Made by a program: the position numbers and the translations under genes. From Actinobacteria bacterium OK074 (GTDB lineage: Bacteria; Actinomycetota; Actinomycetes; Streptomycetales; Streptomycetaceae), in NCBI GenBank assembly GCA_001298575.1, contig LJCV01000110.1, positions 62,001 to 126,000 of the forward strand: 64,000 bases of DNA, read 5' to 3'. This document shows, piece by piece, positions 23,072-31,461 of the stretch (position 1 is the stretch's first letter; every line of letters begins with the position of its first letter). The notes below the pieces were generated by a model that had not been told where the DNA came from, did not search any database, and was given only the letters and a program-made list of their open reading frames with translations.

Positions 23072-23863
23072 TCACGGGTGGGAGGGGGTGTCGACGGAGC
23101 CGGTGCCCGTCGCGGCGTATGGCAGGACGAGTTGCCACATCTGCTCCTCGTGGTCGGAGCGGGTGTCGACGCACGGCATCAGATGACGGCTGCGCAGATG
23201 GGGCAGGGCGTAGAGCTGGCCGAGCAGGTGGGCCAGCTTGTGGGTCACGTCGTGCGGCCACAGGCTCCCCTCGGCGTCCGGGGTGCACCGGGGGCACGGG
23301 ATGTCGACCGTCTCGCCGTTGGTGAGCGCGACCTGCTCGAAGCCGACGGCGATGCCGTAGCTGTCGTACTCGAAGCGGCAGATCAGCGATTCCGCGTCCG
23401 GAAGGTGGCCACGGACGATGCCGGCGATCGCGGCGACCCGGTCGGACGAGGTGAGGGCGATCCAGCGGCGGTGGTTGCGGTACTCGTACCGCGGGTGGGG
23501 CTGCACCACGCCCCAGCGGTGCAGGAACGTGTGGCTCAGGACGCGGTTGAGGTCACGGACGATGTCGTCCATGGCCAATGCCCCGTCGCTGTCGAGGAGT
23601 TCCTCCGTTGTGCCGTGGTCCGGGGCGTACAGGAGGCGGCAGTTGTCTCCGTCGCTCTCCGAACCGCTCCAGATGCCGTACAGCTCGAATTCGCCGAGTT
23701 CGCCGAGGCTGACCTCCAGGTACTCGGCTTCGGGGTGGACGAGGCGCACGCGGGCCGAGACGTCGTCGTGGAGGGCGAGGAAGAGCGTCTCGCCCGCCTG
23801 GATGTAGGCGGCCGCCAGGTCGTTGAGCGGGAGTTCGGTGGGGCGGGGCTGTCGTTCGGGCAT
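23072..23863 (-). CDS. hypothetical protein, paralogue of the previous gene
   Basis: A 263-residue protein from ATG 23863. It aligns with the product of 22245–23018: LHDDVSARVRLVHPEAEYLEV, then DHGTTEELLDSDG, RRWIALTSSDRVAAIAGIVR, LPDAESLICRF and LYALPHLRSRHLMPCV. It differs by an inserted CPRC motif after ETVDIP. The gene follows the PP2C stop by 32 bp. No known family; co-occurrence with the phosphatase in the same operon is the only functional hint. Confidence 0.65.
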   Translation of the reverse strand: MPERQPRPTELPLNDLAAAYIQAGETLFLALHDDVSARVRLVHPEAEYLEVSLGELGEFELYGIWSGSESDGDNCRLLYAPDHGTTEELLDSDGALAMDDIVRDLNRVLSHTFLHRWGVVQPHPRYEYRNHRRWIALTSSDRVAAIAGIVRGHLPDAESLICRFEYDSYGIAVGFEQVALTNGETVDIPCPRCTPDAEGSLWPHDVTHKLAHLLGQLYALPHLRSRHLMPCVDTRSDHEEQMWQLVLPYAATGTGSVDTPSHP

Positions 23864-23895
23864 GGTGATGGGCTCCAGATGGCAGATGCGGATGG

Positions 23896-24582
23896 TCAGC
23901 GACTGCGGTTGAGCAGGACGACGGCGGTCGTGTTGTCCGGGCCGTTGATGCCGGCGGCACCCGCGAGGAGTTCGGCCGCGTTGGTCGGGTCGTCGACCCG
24001 GAGAGCGTTGGTGATGGCTCGCTCGGTGAGGCTCCGGCTGACGCCGTCGGTGCACAGGAGGACGGCGGCGGTGCTGTGCACGGGCAGGGACGTGGTGACG
24101 AAGTCGCGAAGCGCGACCGTGTGCGTCACTCGGCGGTCGCACGGCGGCGTTGAGCCGTCCTCAGCGGCGCGCCGACCCGCGGCTTCACCGAGGACGTGGT
24201 CGTACGTGACCCGCTGGAGCCGACCGTCGGCGCTCAAGACGTACGCGCGGCACAGCCCGGCCCACGCGATCTGGATACGGCTGTCGGCGGGGTCGAACAG
24301 CGCGCTGACGATGGACGCGTCCGCGGTGCTGCCACTGGCGGCGAGGCGGGCGCGGGCCGCGGTGCATCCGGCCTGCGGATTCGCGTTGAGGGTGACGATG
24401 GCGGCTTCCTCGGCCGCCAGCAGAGCGGCGTCGGCGGCCGCGTTGGTGTCACCGATGCCGTCGGTGACGGCTACGGAGATACGGCCGGTGGCCATGTCTC
24501 CGCCGATGTCGAACGCGTCCGCCTGGACGCCGCGTCGGCCTTGTCGTTGGGCGCCGCCCACGCGCCAGGGTGCTTCGGGCAT
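23896..24582 (-). CDS. PP2C-family Ser/Thr phosphatase-like protein
   Basis: A 228-residue single-domain PP2C (PPM) protein from ATG 24582 behind GAAGGAG. Metal-binding motifs appear in order: QADAFDIG near residue 20, VTDGIGDT near 40, LLCTDGVSRSL near 175 and GPDNTTAVVLL near 215, so the two-metal site is complete. It is slightly shorter than typical 240–250-residue bacterial members, with no membrane or sensor domain. The expected activity is removal of phosphate from Ser/Thr. No kinase is encoded nearby, which is odd; the target may be a host kinase product. Confidence 0.82.
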   Translation of the reverse strand: MPEAPWRVGGAQRQGRRGVQADAFDIGGDMATGRISVAVTDGIGDTNAAADAALLAAEEAAIVTLNANPQAGCTAARARLAASGSTADASIVSALFDPADSRIQIAWAGLCRAYVLSADGRLQRVTYDHVLGEAAGRRAAEDGSTPPCDRRVTHTVALRDFVTTSLPVHSTAAVLLCTDGVSRSLTERAITNALRVDDPTNAAELLAGAAGINGPDNTTAVVLLNRSR

Positions 24583-24703
24583 GGCGAGACTCCTTCGGGT
24601 GTGATGGGTCGAGGGGAAGTGCTGGTGCGATCAGCCCAGTTCGGGGCCGGAGCCGGGTACGCTGCACGGCTCCGGCCGCCGGGGTGGGCCTCGGACCGCG
24701 CGA

Positions 24704-25390
24704 CTACACCGCGGCTGCCGCCGCGACCTCGCTGACGAGGCTGGTGAACTGGGCGCAGGAACCGAAGCGTTCGTGCAGGGTGTGCTCCTGCGCCCATTGA
24801 CCGCAGTGGGCGCAGGGAGGCTGGGCGTGGCCGGGGGCGGGACGGGCCACGTACACACCGCGCAACTGTCCGTCGGTGAGCGCGATGATCCCGGTGTTCT
24901 CCTCAAGGCTCGCCGCTCCCGGGCCACGGACGACGACCGTGTGCAGGGTCTGACGCAGCAGCGCCCCGGACCAGTCGAAGCCGGTGCTACCGCTCGTCAG
25001 CGTCGAGTCCTCGTACATGACGCGGTATGCGGGGAACGTCGCCTCCCTCGGGTCGGTGAGGGGGCGGGCCCAGAACTGGAGTGGACGGTCGTCCTTGCGG
25101 GGTTCGAGTCCAGGGGCGACCGCGCTGACGATACGCAGGATCAGATCCCCGTTGTCGCCCAGTCCGGCGGTGCGGGCCGCGTCGGCGCAGAGCTGTTCGA
25201 AACCCGACTGGCCGTATTCGGCGAACCATCGGTCAGGGGTCAGCTCGCCGCCGAAGTTCTTCCGGTAGTCGGCGCGGTCGCGGCGCTGGACAGCGGTGAT
25301 GACCTTGACCGCGCGGTCGATCACGGCGGGGTCGATCCCGTATTTGGCGGCTTCGGCGCGCAGTAATTCCTCGCGGGTGGGCTGGTCCAC
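24704..25390 (-). CDS. hypothetical protein with C-terminal CxxC
   Basis: A 228-residue protein from GTG 25390 behind AAGGAGAG. The first ~60 residues are helical (REELLRAEAAKYGIDPAVID); the middle is mixed, with FDWSGALLRQTLHTVVVRGP. The end has PPCAHCGQWAQEHTLHERFG then SC, a CxxC plus His/Cys arrangement consistent with zinc binding. No family is recognised. Confidence 0.6.
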   Translation of the reverse strand: MDQPTREELLRAEAAKYGIDPAVIDRAVKVITAVQRRDRADYRKNFGGELTPDRWFAEYGQSGFEQLCADAARTAGLGDNGDLILRIVSAVAPGLEPRKDDRPLQFWARPLTDPREATFPAYRVMYEDSTLTSGSTGFDWSGALLRQTLHTVVVRGPGAASLEENTGIIALTDGQLRGVYVARPAPGHAQPPCAHCGQWAQEHTLHERFGSCAQFTSLVSEVAAAAAV

Positions 25391-25441
25391 TGCTTCTCTC
25401 CTTGGTCCAGGACGTGTGTCATGAGCGATGAGCCGGTTGGG

Positions 25442-25777
25442 CTACGGGTGCTGCGGGGGCGGCGACGGCTCGGGCGGCGGCGACTGGGCGAAGCACTCGA
25501 CCGCGATGCCGTGCAGGACGTTGAGGCGTGCCGAGAGGCGACGACCGAGGGTCCGGACCTGCATGTCGATGCCGTTCTCGCGCGTGACGGCCTCCAGGAC
25601 CCAACGGCGGTGACCGTCGGCGAGCGTGAACTCGTACAACTCGCCGGGGTGGGAACCTCGAAGCGTCAGGACGCGCAGGGCCCTGCCGTCGGGGTCGTTG
25701 CGGTGCTCAGGCGGCCCCTGGAGTCGGGCGGCGATGACTATCGCGGTGATCTCGGGGAGGGAGACGGTGCTGGTCAT
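25442..25777 (-). CDS. hypothetical protein
   Basis: A 111-residue protein from ATG 25777 behind GAGAGGAA. It looks like a small beta barrel followed by a helix: ALRVLTLRGSHPGELYEFTL, then DGHRRWVLEAV, ending with a Pro-rich tail. No family is recognised. An ACACATGTC operator-like site lies about 55 bp upstream, so a promoter probably sits between this gene and the 89-residue gene. Confidence 0.55.
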   Translation of the reverse strand: MTSTVSLPEITAIVIAARLQGPPEHRNDPDGRALRVLTLRGSHPGELYEFTLADGHRRWVLEAVTRENGIDMQVRTLGRRLSARLNVLHGIAVECFAQSPPPEPSPPPQHP

Positions 25778-25830
25778 TGGTTCCTCTCGGTAGCCAGGGC
25801 TGTCAATCGAGGCGACTTATGTCTGTCTCC

Positions 25831-25840
25831 ACACATGTCA
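25831..25840. promoter_or_regulatory. ACACATGTC motif, copy 1
   Basis: ACACATGTCA flanked by TGTCTC and GAGACA arms, giving a longer inverted repeat. The same nine bases recur at 30187 and 30331, all in promoter-like gaps of the minus-strand early region. Confidence 0.6.
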
Positions 25841-25864
25841 GAGACAGCGAAGCGTGCTGCGCCT

Positions 25865-26134
25865 TCAGATTTCCGAATACAGATCCGGACGACCGGTCAC
25901 CTTCCGCAGGACTTGCACGAGCAGCCGCCCCGCACCCTCGACCCCGAGGACTTCATCGGCGAACTGCAAGGGAGTGACCTCGCGCTCCAGCACCTCGCCG
26001 TAGGCGCGAGCCAGCGCGGACCCCAACTCCCTAACCAGCTCCCCCGCCCTCTGGAAATCCCCGCCGGATACGCCCTGTTCGGCGAGACTCTTGGCAACTC
26101 GCCTCATTTCATCACCGGTCAACTTGGGAGACAT
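25865..26134 (-). CDS. hypothetical protein, helical
   Basis: An 89-residue, largely helical protein from ATG 26134 behind AAGGGG: EMRRVAKSLAEQGVSGGDFQ, then RAGELVRELGSALARAYGEV. No family is recognised; the size and helicity fit a small regulatory or adaptor protein. It follows an AT-rich stretch (26135–26212) that likely carries a promoter. Confidence 0.55.
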   Translation of the reverse strand: MSPKLTGDEMRRVAKSLAEQGVSGGDFQRAGELVRELGSALARAYGEVLEREVTPLQFADEVLGVEGAGRLLVQVLRKVTGRPDLYSEI

Positions 26135-26212
26135 TCACAAAACCCCTTCCGATGCGCGCAATTTAAATTTCCATTTCGTCAATAACATTCTATCAACAAT
26201 TCCAATAGGTGA

Positions 26213-26983
26213 TCAAGTGTCGTTTATATCGCTGTGGCGATTCGATGATCGGTGAATAGCCGCACGAGCGGCCTGCCGGGGCACCTCCAACGCGCCTTGC
26301 GCCTCCAGCTCGGCGACCCGAGCACGACGAGCCCTTTCGTTTTCGAACCACTGACGGTCGCGATCTCGTGCTCGCTGATCACGCTCGTTCTTTTCCTCAG
26401 CAGCGGCCGCGAGCCGCCGGGCACGCGGACTCGTGCCACAGGCACGGCAGTTCGCCACCGGTTCGTTCGGGTGTGCCGCGCAGCCTCCCTCGCCGTCACC
26501 CGCGCTCAAGTCGCCGCTTCCCACGGGGGGCTGGGGGGTATCACCCTGGTGGTTCTCTAACGGTTCCCCGGCCAGACTGGCCGCTTGCCCCACTGAATCT
26601 GGCCGGTGGTCAGATTGGCCAGCGGCCATTCCGGCCTCTTGCTTCGAGTCCCGGGACGCGGGTTCACCGGCTTCCACATCAAGGGGATCGGAGGCTGCCG
26701 GAAGCGCGATCCGAGCCTGCGGGGCATGGATCGTATAGCGATTGCTCGTACGACGGCCTGACGCGAACCGAGGGCGGGAGACGATATATCCAGCGCGTTC
26801 CAGCCAGTCCAGATGCCGACGGACCGTGCGCTCTCCCTGACTCGTTTTATCGGCCAATGTGGCCTGTCCGGGAAAACACGACCAAGTTTCATCGGCGAAG
26901 TCGCACAAAGCAAGGAGTACGAGTTTCGCGCCAGGGTTTGGGATCTGCTGCCGGAAGGCCCACGCCATTGCCTCGATACTCAA
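26213..26983 (-). CDS. HTH_36-type DNA-binding/replication initiator-like protein
   Basis: A 256-residue protein. TTG 26983 is chosen because an excellent GGAAGGAGG lies 8 bases upstream. Residues 1–95 form the helix-turn-helix 36 fold of phage and plasmid initiators: GAKLVLLALCDFADETWSCF, then TLADKTSQGERTVRRHLDWL and ERAGYI. A Ser/Pro-rich linker follows, then CRACGTSPRARR and a long Lys/Arg/Glu helix with RDRDRQWFENERARRARVAE. The same arrangement occurs in phage replication proteins that bind an origin. It lies downstream of the nuclease and recombinase genes. Confidence 0.75.
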   Translation of the reverse strand: MSIEAMAWAFRQQIPNPGAKLVLLALCDFADETWSCFPGQATLADKTSQGERTVRRHLDWLERAGYIVSRPRFASGRRTSNRYTIHAPQARIALPAASDPLDVEAGEPASRDSKQEAGMAAGQSDHRPDSVGQAASLAGEPLENHQGDTPQPPVGSGDLSAGDGEGGCAAHPNEPVANCRACGTSPRARRLAAAAEEKNERDQRARDRDRQWFENERARRARVAELEAQGALEVPRQAARAAIHRSSNRHSDINDT

Positions 26984-27030
26984 CCGCTCAGCCTCCTTCC
27001 TTACTTACGGCGGCGACAGGAACGGACGGC

Positions 27031-27690
27031 TCAACCTCGGTCGCCGAAGCCGCCACCGCGCGCCGAGCCGTCCGAGCCGTCGCATGCGGCCTCGTGAGCA
27101 GCCGGACCGATCTGCGCAGCGTCGTCGGTGGCGGGCTCGACCACGCACGAGGCGCCGACCGGCTGTCCGTCGCCCTCAAGCGTCAACAGCGCGAGGCGGG
27201 ATTGGCCGGCCTTCAGGAGCCGGATCCCCTCGGCGTTCGTCTGCTCCAGGGTGACCGCGAGGGAACGGGCCCGGTCGAGCTGCTGCACCGCCTCGTCCGA
27301 CCGGACTCGCCAGCCGATCGCTTCCCACCGCAGTCGCCCGATCACTGGCAGCACCATCGCCATGACCGTGTCGGCCACGTCCTGGGCGTGGTCCCCGAGT
27401 GCCATGCGCGGCCAGGTCGCGATCAGTTCGGCGGCCAGACGCTGCCGTACCCGCCCTGCGGTGAGCAGGCGCCCAAGACCGGTCCCGTCAGCGGAGTTCG
27501 AGGACGGCGTGGGGCTGTCCAGGATGGACATGAGGTGGAGCATCAGGCCCACGGTGTTGTCACCCTCGAATGACACGACCGCCTGGAACGCCTCGTTGAT
27601 CCGGGACCGGGTCTCGGCCGGGGACCAGGTCTCGGGGCTCGCCCGGTGCGATGCGTATCCGGCGGGCTCGTGAGGTGTGGGTTCGGACAA
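27031..27690 (-). CDS. hypothetical protein of the recombination module
   Basis: A 219-residue protein from TTG 27690, five bases after AAAGGAAA. Helical with no family match; AFQAVVSFEGDNTVGLMLHL and LARSLAVTLEQT-like helices dominate, and the last 40 residues are Gly/Asp/Ala-rich. Its place between the nuclease and the replication protein suggests a part in phage DNA replication. Confidence 0.55.
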   Translation of the reverse strand: MSEPTPHEPAGYASHRASPETWSPAETRSRINEAFQAVVSFEGDNTVGLMLHLMSILDSPTPSSNSADGTGLGRLLTAGRVRQRLAAELIATWPRMALGDHAQDVADTVMAMVLPVIGRLRWEAIGWRVRSDEAVQQLDRARSLAVTLEQTNAEGIRLLKAGQSRLALLTLEGDGQPVGASCVVEPATDDAAQIGPAAHEAACDGSDGSARGGGFGDRG

Positions 27691-27812
27691 GTCCGTTTCC
27701 TTTCAAGGTAGTTGGGCGAAGGGGTGTGGGATGCCGGGGCAGGGCGGCGTTGAAACACCGCGGGACATGCGTGATACGAGGGGCCCAGAAAAGCGGCGAG
27801 CGGAGAGCCCGG

Positions 27813-28898
27813 TCAGGCCGTTTCGGGCAGACGCGTGACGCCGATGGTGCGAGAGGTACGGCCGCCCGACTTCAGCGGGATGTCGACGTCGAGCGACTGG
27901 AGAATGCGCTGCATCGCTTCGGGGTCGGGCTCAGGCGGCCTCGGGTTGCCGCCGGACCAGGAGAGTTGGAAGTTCCCGTAGGTACCGGCGTCGGCGGCGT
28001 CCAGCATCTTGCGGGCCTTCGCCTTGCGCTTCTTCGCCGCGCTCTCGATCTCGGCGGCGTCGGCGTACGCACTGAGCGCTTCCGTGACGGCCGCGGTGTC
28101 CTCGGCGAGGATCGTCTGCGGAGCGCGCCCGTCGTCGACGAGCCGGTCGAGCTGCCAACAGGCGCTCTTGAACGGGCAGTTGTCGCAGATGATCGACAGC
28201 CCGGGCCCGTCGAGATCGCGTGGCATGGCCTCGGGCTCCGGGCTGTCGAGGACGTCTTCGGCCCACGCGAGTGCCTGCCGCGTGATGTCCTCGTCGTACG
28301 CCTGCTGGTGGACGACGACCTGCCCGTACTCGCGGCCGACGTACCTGATCCGTACGACGTCGACGCCGAGCGGTTTCCCGGTCGGCAGGTGCGGGTGTTC
28401 GACGAGGCCGCCGGTACGCAACAGGTGGGCGTACAGGTGGACTTGGAACAGCTCGTGCCTGCCGGCCCCCTGGCGTACGACGACGTCCAGGGCGCGAGTG
28501 GACTTCGTCTTGACGTCCTCGACGACGCCGGGGGCCTGCCCGCTCGGCGTCCAGTAGGCGTCGGCGTGGCCGAGGATGACGCCGTTGGTCAGCTCCAACT
28601 CGGTGTGGGCGCCGAACTGTTCGGCCAGCACCCGCAGGATGCCCTCGTGCAGCCAGGTGCCGAGGATCGCGGCGTGCATGGTGTCGTCCAGGTCGGTGGG
28701 CCAGGTGCCGTGCACCTCGTAGGCTGCGCGGCGTCTGCACAGTCCGACGGAGGACGGGCCGAGGAGACGTTGTCGGGAACGGGGGCGGGAGCGGTCGTCG
28801 CGGTGGGCGCCCTTCCAGAGGTCGGGGACCGGGGTTGTGGAGATGTCAATACCCGGAGGCGGGACGGATACGGCAGCGTCGGTGGTGCGTGTGGACAT
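27813..28898 (-). CDS. Cas4/RecB-like PD-(D/E)XK exonuclease with Fe–S cysteines
   Basis: A 361-residue nuclease from ATG 28898. Catalytic elements appear in order: LHEG (His), GHADAYW (Asp), VVEDVKTKS (D/ExK) and FQVHLYAHLL (QxxxY). One Cys in VGLCRRRAAYE near residue 50 and a cluster CDNCPFKSAC near 245 match the four-Cys iron–sulfur arrangement of Cas4/AdnB-type nucleases. The C-terminal ~110 residues contain a Lys/Arg helix and a short beta part. Beside the RecT-type gene it should act as the 5'–3' exonuclease of a phage recombination pair. No cas genes are present. Confidence 0.82.
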   Translation of the reverse strand: MSTRTTDAAVSVPPPGIDISTTPVPDLWKGAHRDDRSRPRSRQRLLGPSSVGLCRRRAAYEVHGTWPTDLDDTMHAAILGTWLHEGILRVLAEQFGAHTELELTNGVILGHADAYWTPSGQAPGVVEDVKTKSTRALDVVVRQGAGRHELFQVHLYAHLLRTGGLVEHPHLPTGKPLGVDVVRIRYVGREYGQVVVHQQAYDEDITRQALAWAEDVLDSPEPEAMPRDLDGPGLSIICDNCPFKSACWQLDRLVDDGRAPQTILAEDTAAVTEALSAYADAAEIESAAKKRKAKARKMLDAADAGTYGNFQLSWSGGNPRPPEPDPEAMQRILQSLDVDIPLKSGGRTSRTIGVTRLPETA

Positions 28899-28953
28899 GG
28901 GTTGTCACACTCCGTCGGTGAGGTGGCATGCGCGAACTGCGGTCGGGCCAGGG

Positions 28954-30138
28954 CTACTTGGAGACGCGTGTTGGGGAAGTGGTACCGTCGGTCGCTTTCC
29001 TCGCCGTCTTCTTCTTCGCACTCGCGGCGGCCTTCTTGGCCGGGGTGCGGGTACGGCGTGCCGACCCGTTCCTGCGACCGGCCGTGGCCGGCTCGTCGGA
29101 GGTTCCGGCGGCAGGAGTGAGGGAGTCGTTGAGTTCGGAGAGTTGCTCGGCGCTCGCGTCCTGGAACGAGGTGCCGAAGGCGTCGAAGCAACGGTCGTTG
29201 ACGGTGTCGAAGCCCAGGGCGAGCCGGTCGGCCGTCTCCCGGATGCGGGCGCGAGCCTCCTCCAAGCGGGAGCGCTCCTGGTCGAGGGCAGACATGCGTT
29301 CCCGCACTCTGTCGACCTCGTCGGTCCTGCCGCTCGCGGGTGGCTCGGCGGCCTTGTCGGCGCGCTGCTCTTCCTGCGGTGCCGCTGCGTCCGTGTTGGC
29401 GGTCTGCGACTCGACGATCTCGGCGTCCACGACGTCGCTCGTCGGCTGAGCGGGCGAGCCTCCGTTCGCCTGCTGCTCGTCCGGGGAGCGCAGCCGCGCG
29501 GCGGCCTCCTTCACGCGCTCGCGGGACTCGGCGGCGTCGGCGGCGTGCATCTCCTCGTCGACATGCAGGCCGGACAGGTCCGCGGGGCAGGCCCGGCGCA
29601 GGGAGAGCGCCTCGGCGACCTTGCCGAACTGGCTCGCGGGCATCTGCGGCCACAGTCCGCCGAGTTTGTACTCCTGCGCCTCGTAGTCCCACACCTTCGG
29701 CGCGTACTCACGCCAGTGCGCGACCGCCGGGAACCGGGCCTCACCACGCCAGATGACGACCCGGCAGGCAACCGGCGGCTCGTCGCGCAGCCATACCGCG
29801 TGCTCACCACCCTCGGCGTCGTACCAGACGAAGTCCTCGTACGCGATGGACTGCCCGGCGCGGTCGGCGGCCCGGCGCGCGATGAGCCGATAGCCGTCGA
29901 TGCCGGTCTGGATGGTCCAGCGGACCTCGCCACGCGACTTGCGTTTGATCATGTAGATCTGCCGGCCGAACGGGTCGAGCCCGGACGCCTTGCAGTAGTG
30001 GAAGAAGATCCCCAGCTGCGCCGGACTGGCATCGACCAGATCCGGGAACGCCGCACGCAGCGCGCGTAACTGTTGGTCCTCGAACGCCTTCTGGTCTTCG
30101 CGGATCGCGAGCCAGGTGACCGGGGTATCGACGGTCAC
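28954..30138 (-). CDS. RecT/Bet-family recombinase
   Basis: A 394-residue single-strand annealing protein. GTG 30138 follows GGAGGGG directly. Residues 1–215 are the annealing domain: FFHYCKASGLDPFGRQIYMI, VRWTIQTGIDGYRLIARRAA and KVAEALSLRRACPADLSGLH are signature Bet blocks. The remainder is unusual: an acidic linker, a coiled coil (MSALDQERSRLEEARARIRE) and a basic Lys/Ala tail. Most Bet proteins end near 260–300 residues. It is paired with the nuclease 55 bp downstream. Confidence 0.87.
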   Translation of the reverse strand: MTVDTPVTWLAIREDQKAFEDQQLRALRAAFPDLVDASPAQLGIFFHYCKASGLDPFGRQIYMIKRKSRGEVRWTIQTGIDGYRLIARRAADRAGQSIAYEDFVWYDAEGGEHAVWLRDEPPVACRVVIWRGEARFPAVAHWREYAPKVWDYEAQEYKLGGLWPQMPASQFGKVAEALSLRRACPADLSGLHVDEEMHAADAAESRERVKEAAARLRSPDEQQANGGSPAQPTSDVVDAEIVESQTANTDAAAPQEEQRADKAAEPPASGRTDEVDRVRERMSALDQERSRLEEARARIRETADRLALGFDTVNDRCFDAFGTSFQDASAEQLSELNDSLTPAAGTSDEPATAGRRNGSARRTRTPAKKAAASAKKKTARKATDGTTSPTRVSK

Positions 30139-30186
30139 ATCCCCTCCAAGCACTCTGAATCCCCATTCGAGACTTCGACTGTCACA

Positions 30187-30196
30187 ACACATGTCA
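30187..30196. promoter_or_regulatory. ACACATGTC motif, copy 2
   Basis: ACACATGTCA about 50 bp upstream of the recombinase start, in an AT-rich gap (30139–30405) with no gene. Likely operator or promoter element of the early operon. Confidence 0.6.
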
Positions 30197-30330
30197 AAGC
30201 AAATTGAAGCTAATAAAATTCTATTTCCCGAGCTTTCTACCGTCAAGTTTAAGATACGCCACGCGTTCCGTTCGCCGACCCCCTCGGCCACCTCACAGGC
30301 ACGCCAGCGGATCGACGATGCATTACCTCA

Positions 30331-30340
30331 ACACATGTCG
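30331..30340. promoter_or_regulatory. ACACATGTC motif, copy 3
   Basis: ACACATGTCG, 144 bp from copy 2 in the same gap between the recombinase and the two-HTH protein. Confidence 0.6.
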
Positions 30341-30405
30341 AGCCCCACCTTAGAGCCCCCACCCCTGGATTGCACCAGTGGATGCGGTGATTGGAGAGGC
30401 CACCC

Positions 30406-31056
30406 TCAGCGCTTCGGGCGCACCGTCAGGGCGAACCCGGCTTCCATCAACTCGGCTGCGAACGCGGCTACATCCTCCGCCGAGTCCTTGCCGGGCCGGA
30501 ACGTCCGCACCTTCGGCAACGGCTTCGGTGCCGCCTTGGGCTCGGCGGACGGCTTCCGCCCGCGGGGCTTGATCTGCTCGCGCTCACCGGCACGGATCCG
30601 GTCGATGCCGTCCTGCACGGTGGCACGCCCTCGCTCCTCGGCGTCCGCGAGAACGGTGTCGAGCAGCCAGAGCGGCGAACCGGAGACCACGGCGTCCTCC
30701 GGCGTGAGACTCCTGCGGACCCGCCACTGGTAGACGTCCATGTACTTCTTGCCGAAGACCCAGGGAATCTCCTTGAGACCGACGATGTCCGGCAGTTCGG
30801 CCGGGTCGTCGGCCTCGTACCCGCCGTCGATACCGGCCTTGTACTCCTTCAGCCGCGCGGGCAGGTACGCACGCGATCCGTCCTCGGCGAGCCGCAGCAC
30901 GGTCGCCAGCAGCCAGTAGGGGTTCCCCGAGACCACGACGTCCGGGTCACCGAGCACGCCCCGGGTCTTCCAGAGCTGGGAGGTCTGGCGCTCGACGTCG
31001 TAGAGGGACGCGATCTCCGCGTGCCCCAGGAGGTAGGGGAACCGCTTCTTCGCCAC
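30406..31056 (-). CDS. phage protein with two AlpA/Xis-like HTH repeats
   Basis: A 216-residue protein; GTG 31056 follows GGAGAG. Two related segments are visible: LGHAEIASLYDVERQTSQLW … VVSGNPYWLLATVL near residues 7–55, and LKEIPWVFGKKYMDVYQWRV … VVSGSPLWLLDTVL near 95–140. Each looks like the small winged HTH of AlpA, excisionase or MerR-type proteins. The Lys/Pro/Ala C-terminus ends with a short helix. It probably binds DNA as a regulator or excision factor. A 14-bp palindrome lies just upstream. Confidence 0.6.
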   Translation of the reverse strand: MAKKRFPYLLGHAEIASLYDVERQTSQLWKTRGVLGDPDVVVSGNPYWLLATVLRLAEDGSRAYLPARLKEYKAGIDGGYEADDPAELPDIVGLKEIPWVFGKKYMDVYQWRVRRSLTPEDAVVSGSPLWLLDTVLADAEERGRATVQDGIDRIRAGEREQIKPRGRKPSAEPKAAPKPLPKVRTFRPGKDSAEDVAAFAAELMEAGFALTVRPKR

Positions 31057-31091
31057 GAGGTCTCTCCGGGCCGCTCGGTACGTATAACGGA

Positions 31092-31105
31092 CTTGACGCG
31101 TCAAG
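31092..31105. promoter_or_regulatory. 14-bp palindrome upstream of the two-HTH gene
   Basis: CTTGACGCGTCAAG, perfectly self-complementary, 36 bp from the GTG start. Placement fits an operator, possibly for the protein itself; a GTTGAG/TTGAC-rich context may form part of a promoter. Confidence 0.55.
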
Positions 31106-31148
31106 CATAGTTGAGCGGTCCGGTCGCACAGCGGCAGTGCTGCCGACG

Positions 31149-31293
31149 TCAGTCGTCGTCTTCGTCGTCCTCCGGTACGGACTCGCGCACGAAGGCCAGG
31201 TCGAGAACGTAGCGTTCGCCGGCCGGGCATCGATCCCAAGCCTCGCCGGAGCGGGTACCACAGGCGGCCGTAGCATTCCTCGAAATGGATCAT
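31149..31293 (-). pseudogene. short frameshifted ORF with acidic end
   Basis: ATG 31293 gives MIHFEECYGRLWYP; in the next frame the sequence becomes GEAWDRCPAGERYVLDLAFV then RESVPEDDEDDD and a stop at 31149. Both halves read like real protein and together would be about 48 codons with one frameshift. No family is recognised. The rest of the gap 31106–31461 shows nothing. Confidence 0.3.
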
Positions 31294-31461
31294 CGCCTCG
31301 ACGGCCCCAGGAGGCATTGCGGCCTCACTCCCGTCGGAAGCCTCCGCGTGCGCGCGTTCGCGTATCCGCTGCGCGGGCACCGCGGGGCGAGAGGCTGGGG
31401 TCGTCGAGGATGTGCACGTCAACACGCTAAGGGCTTGCGGCATGCACACGCGTGCAAAGGC

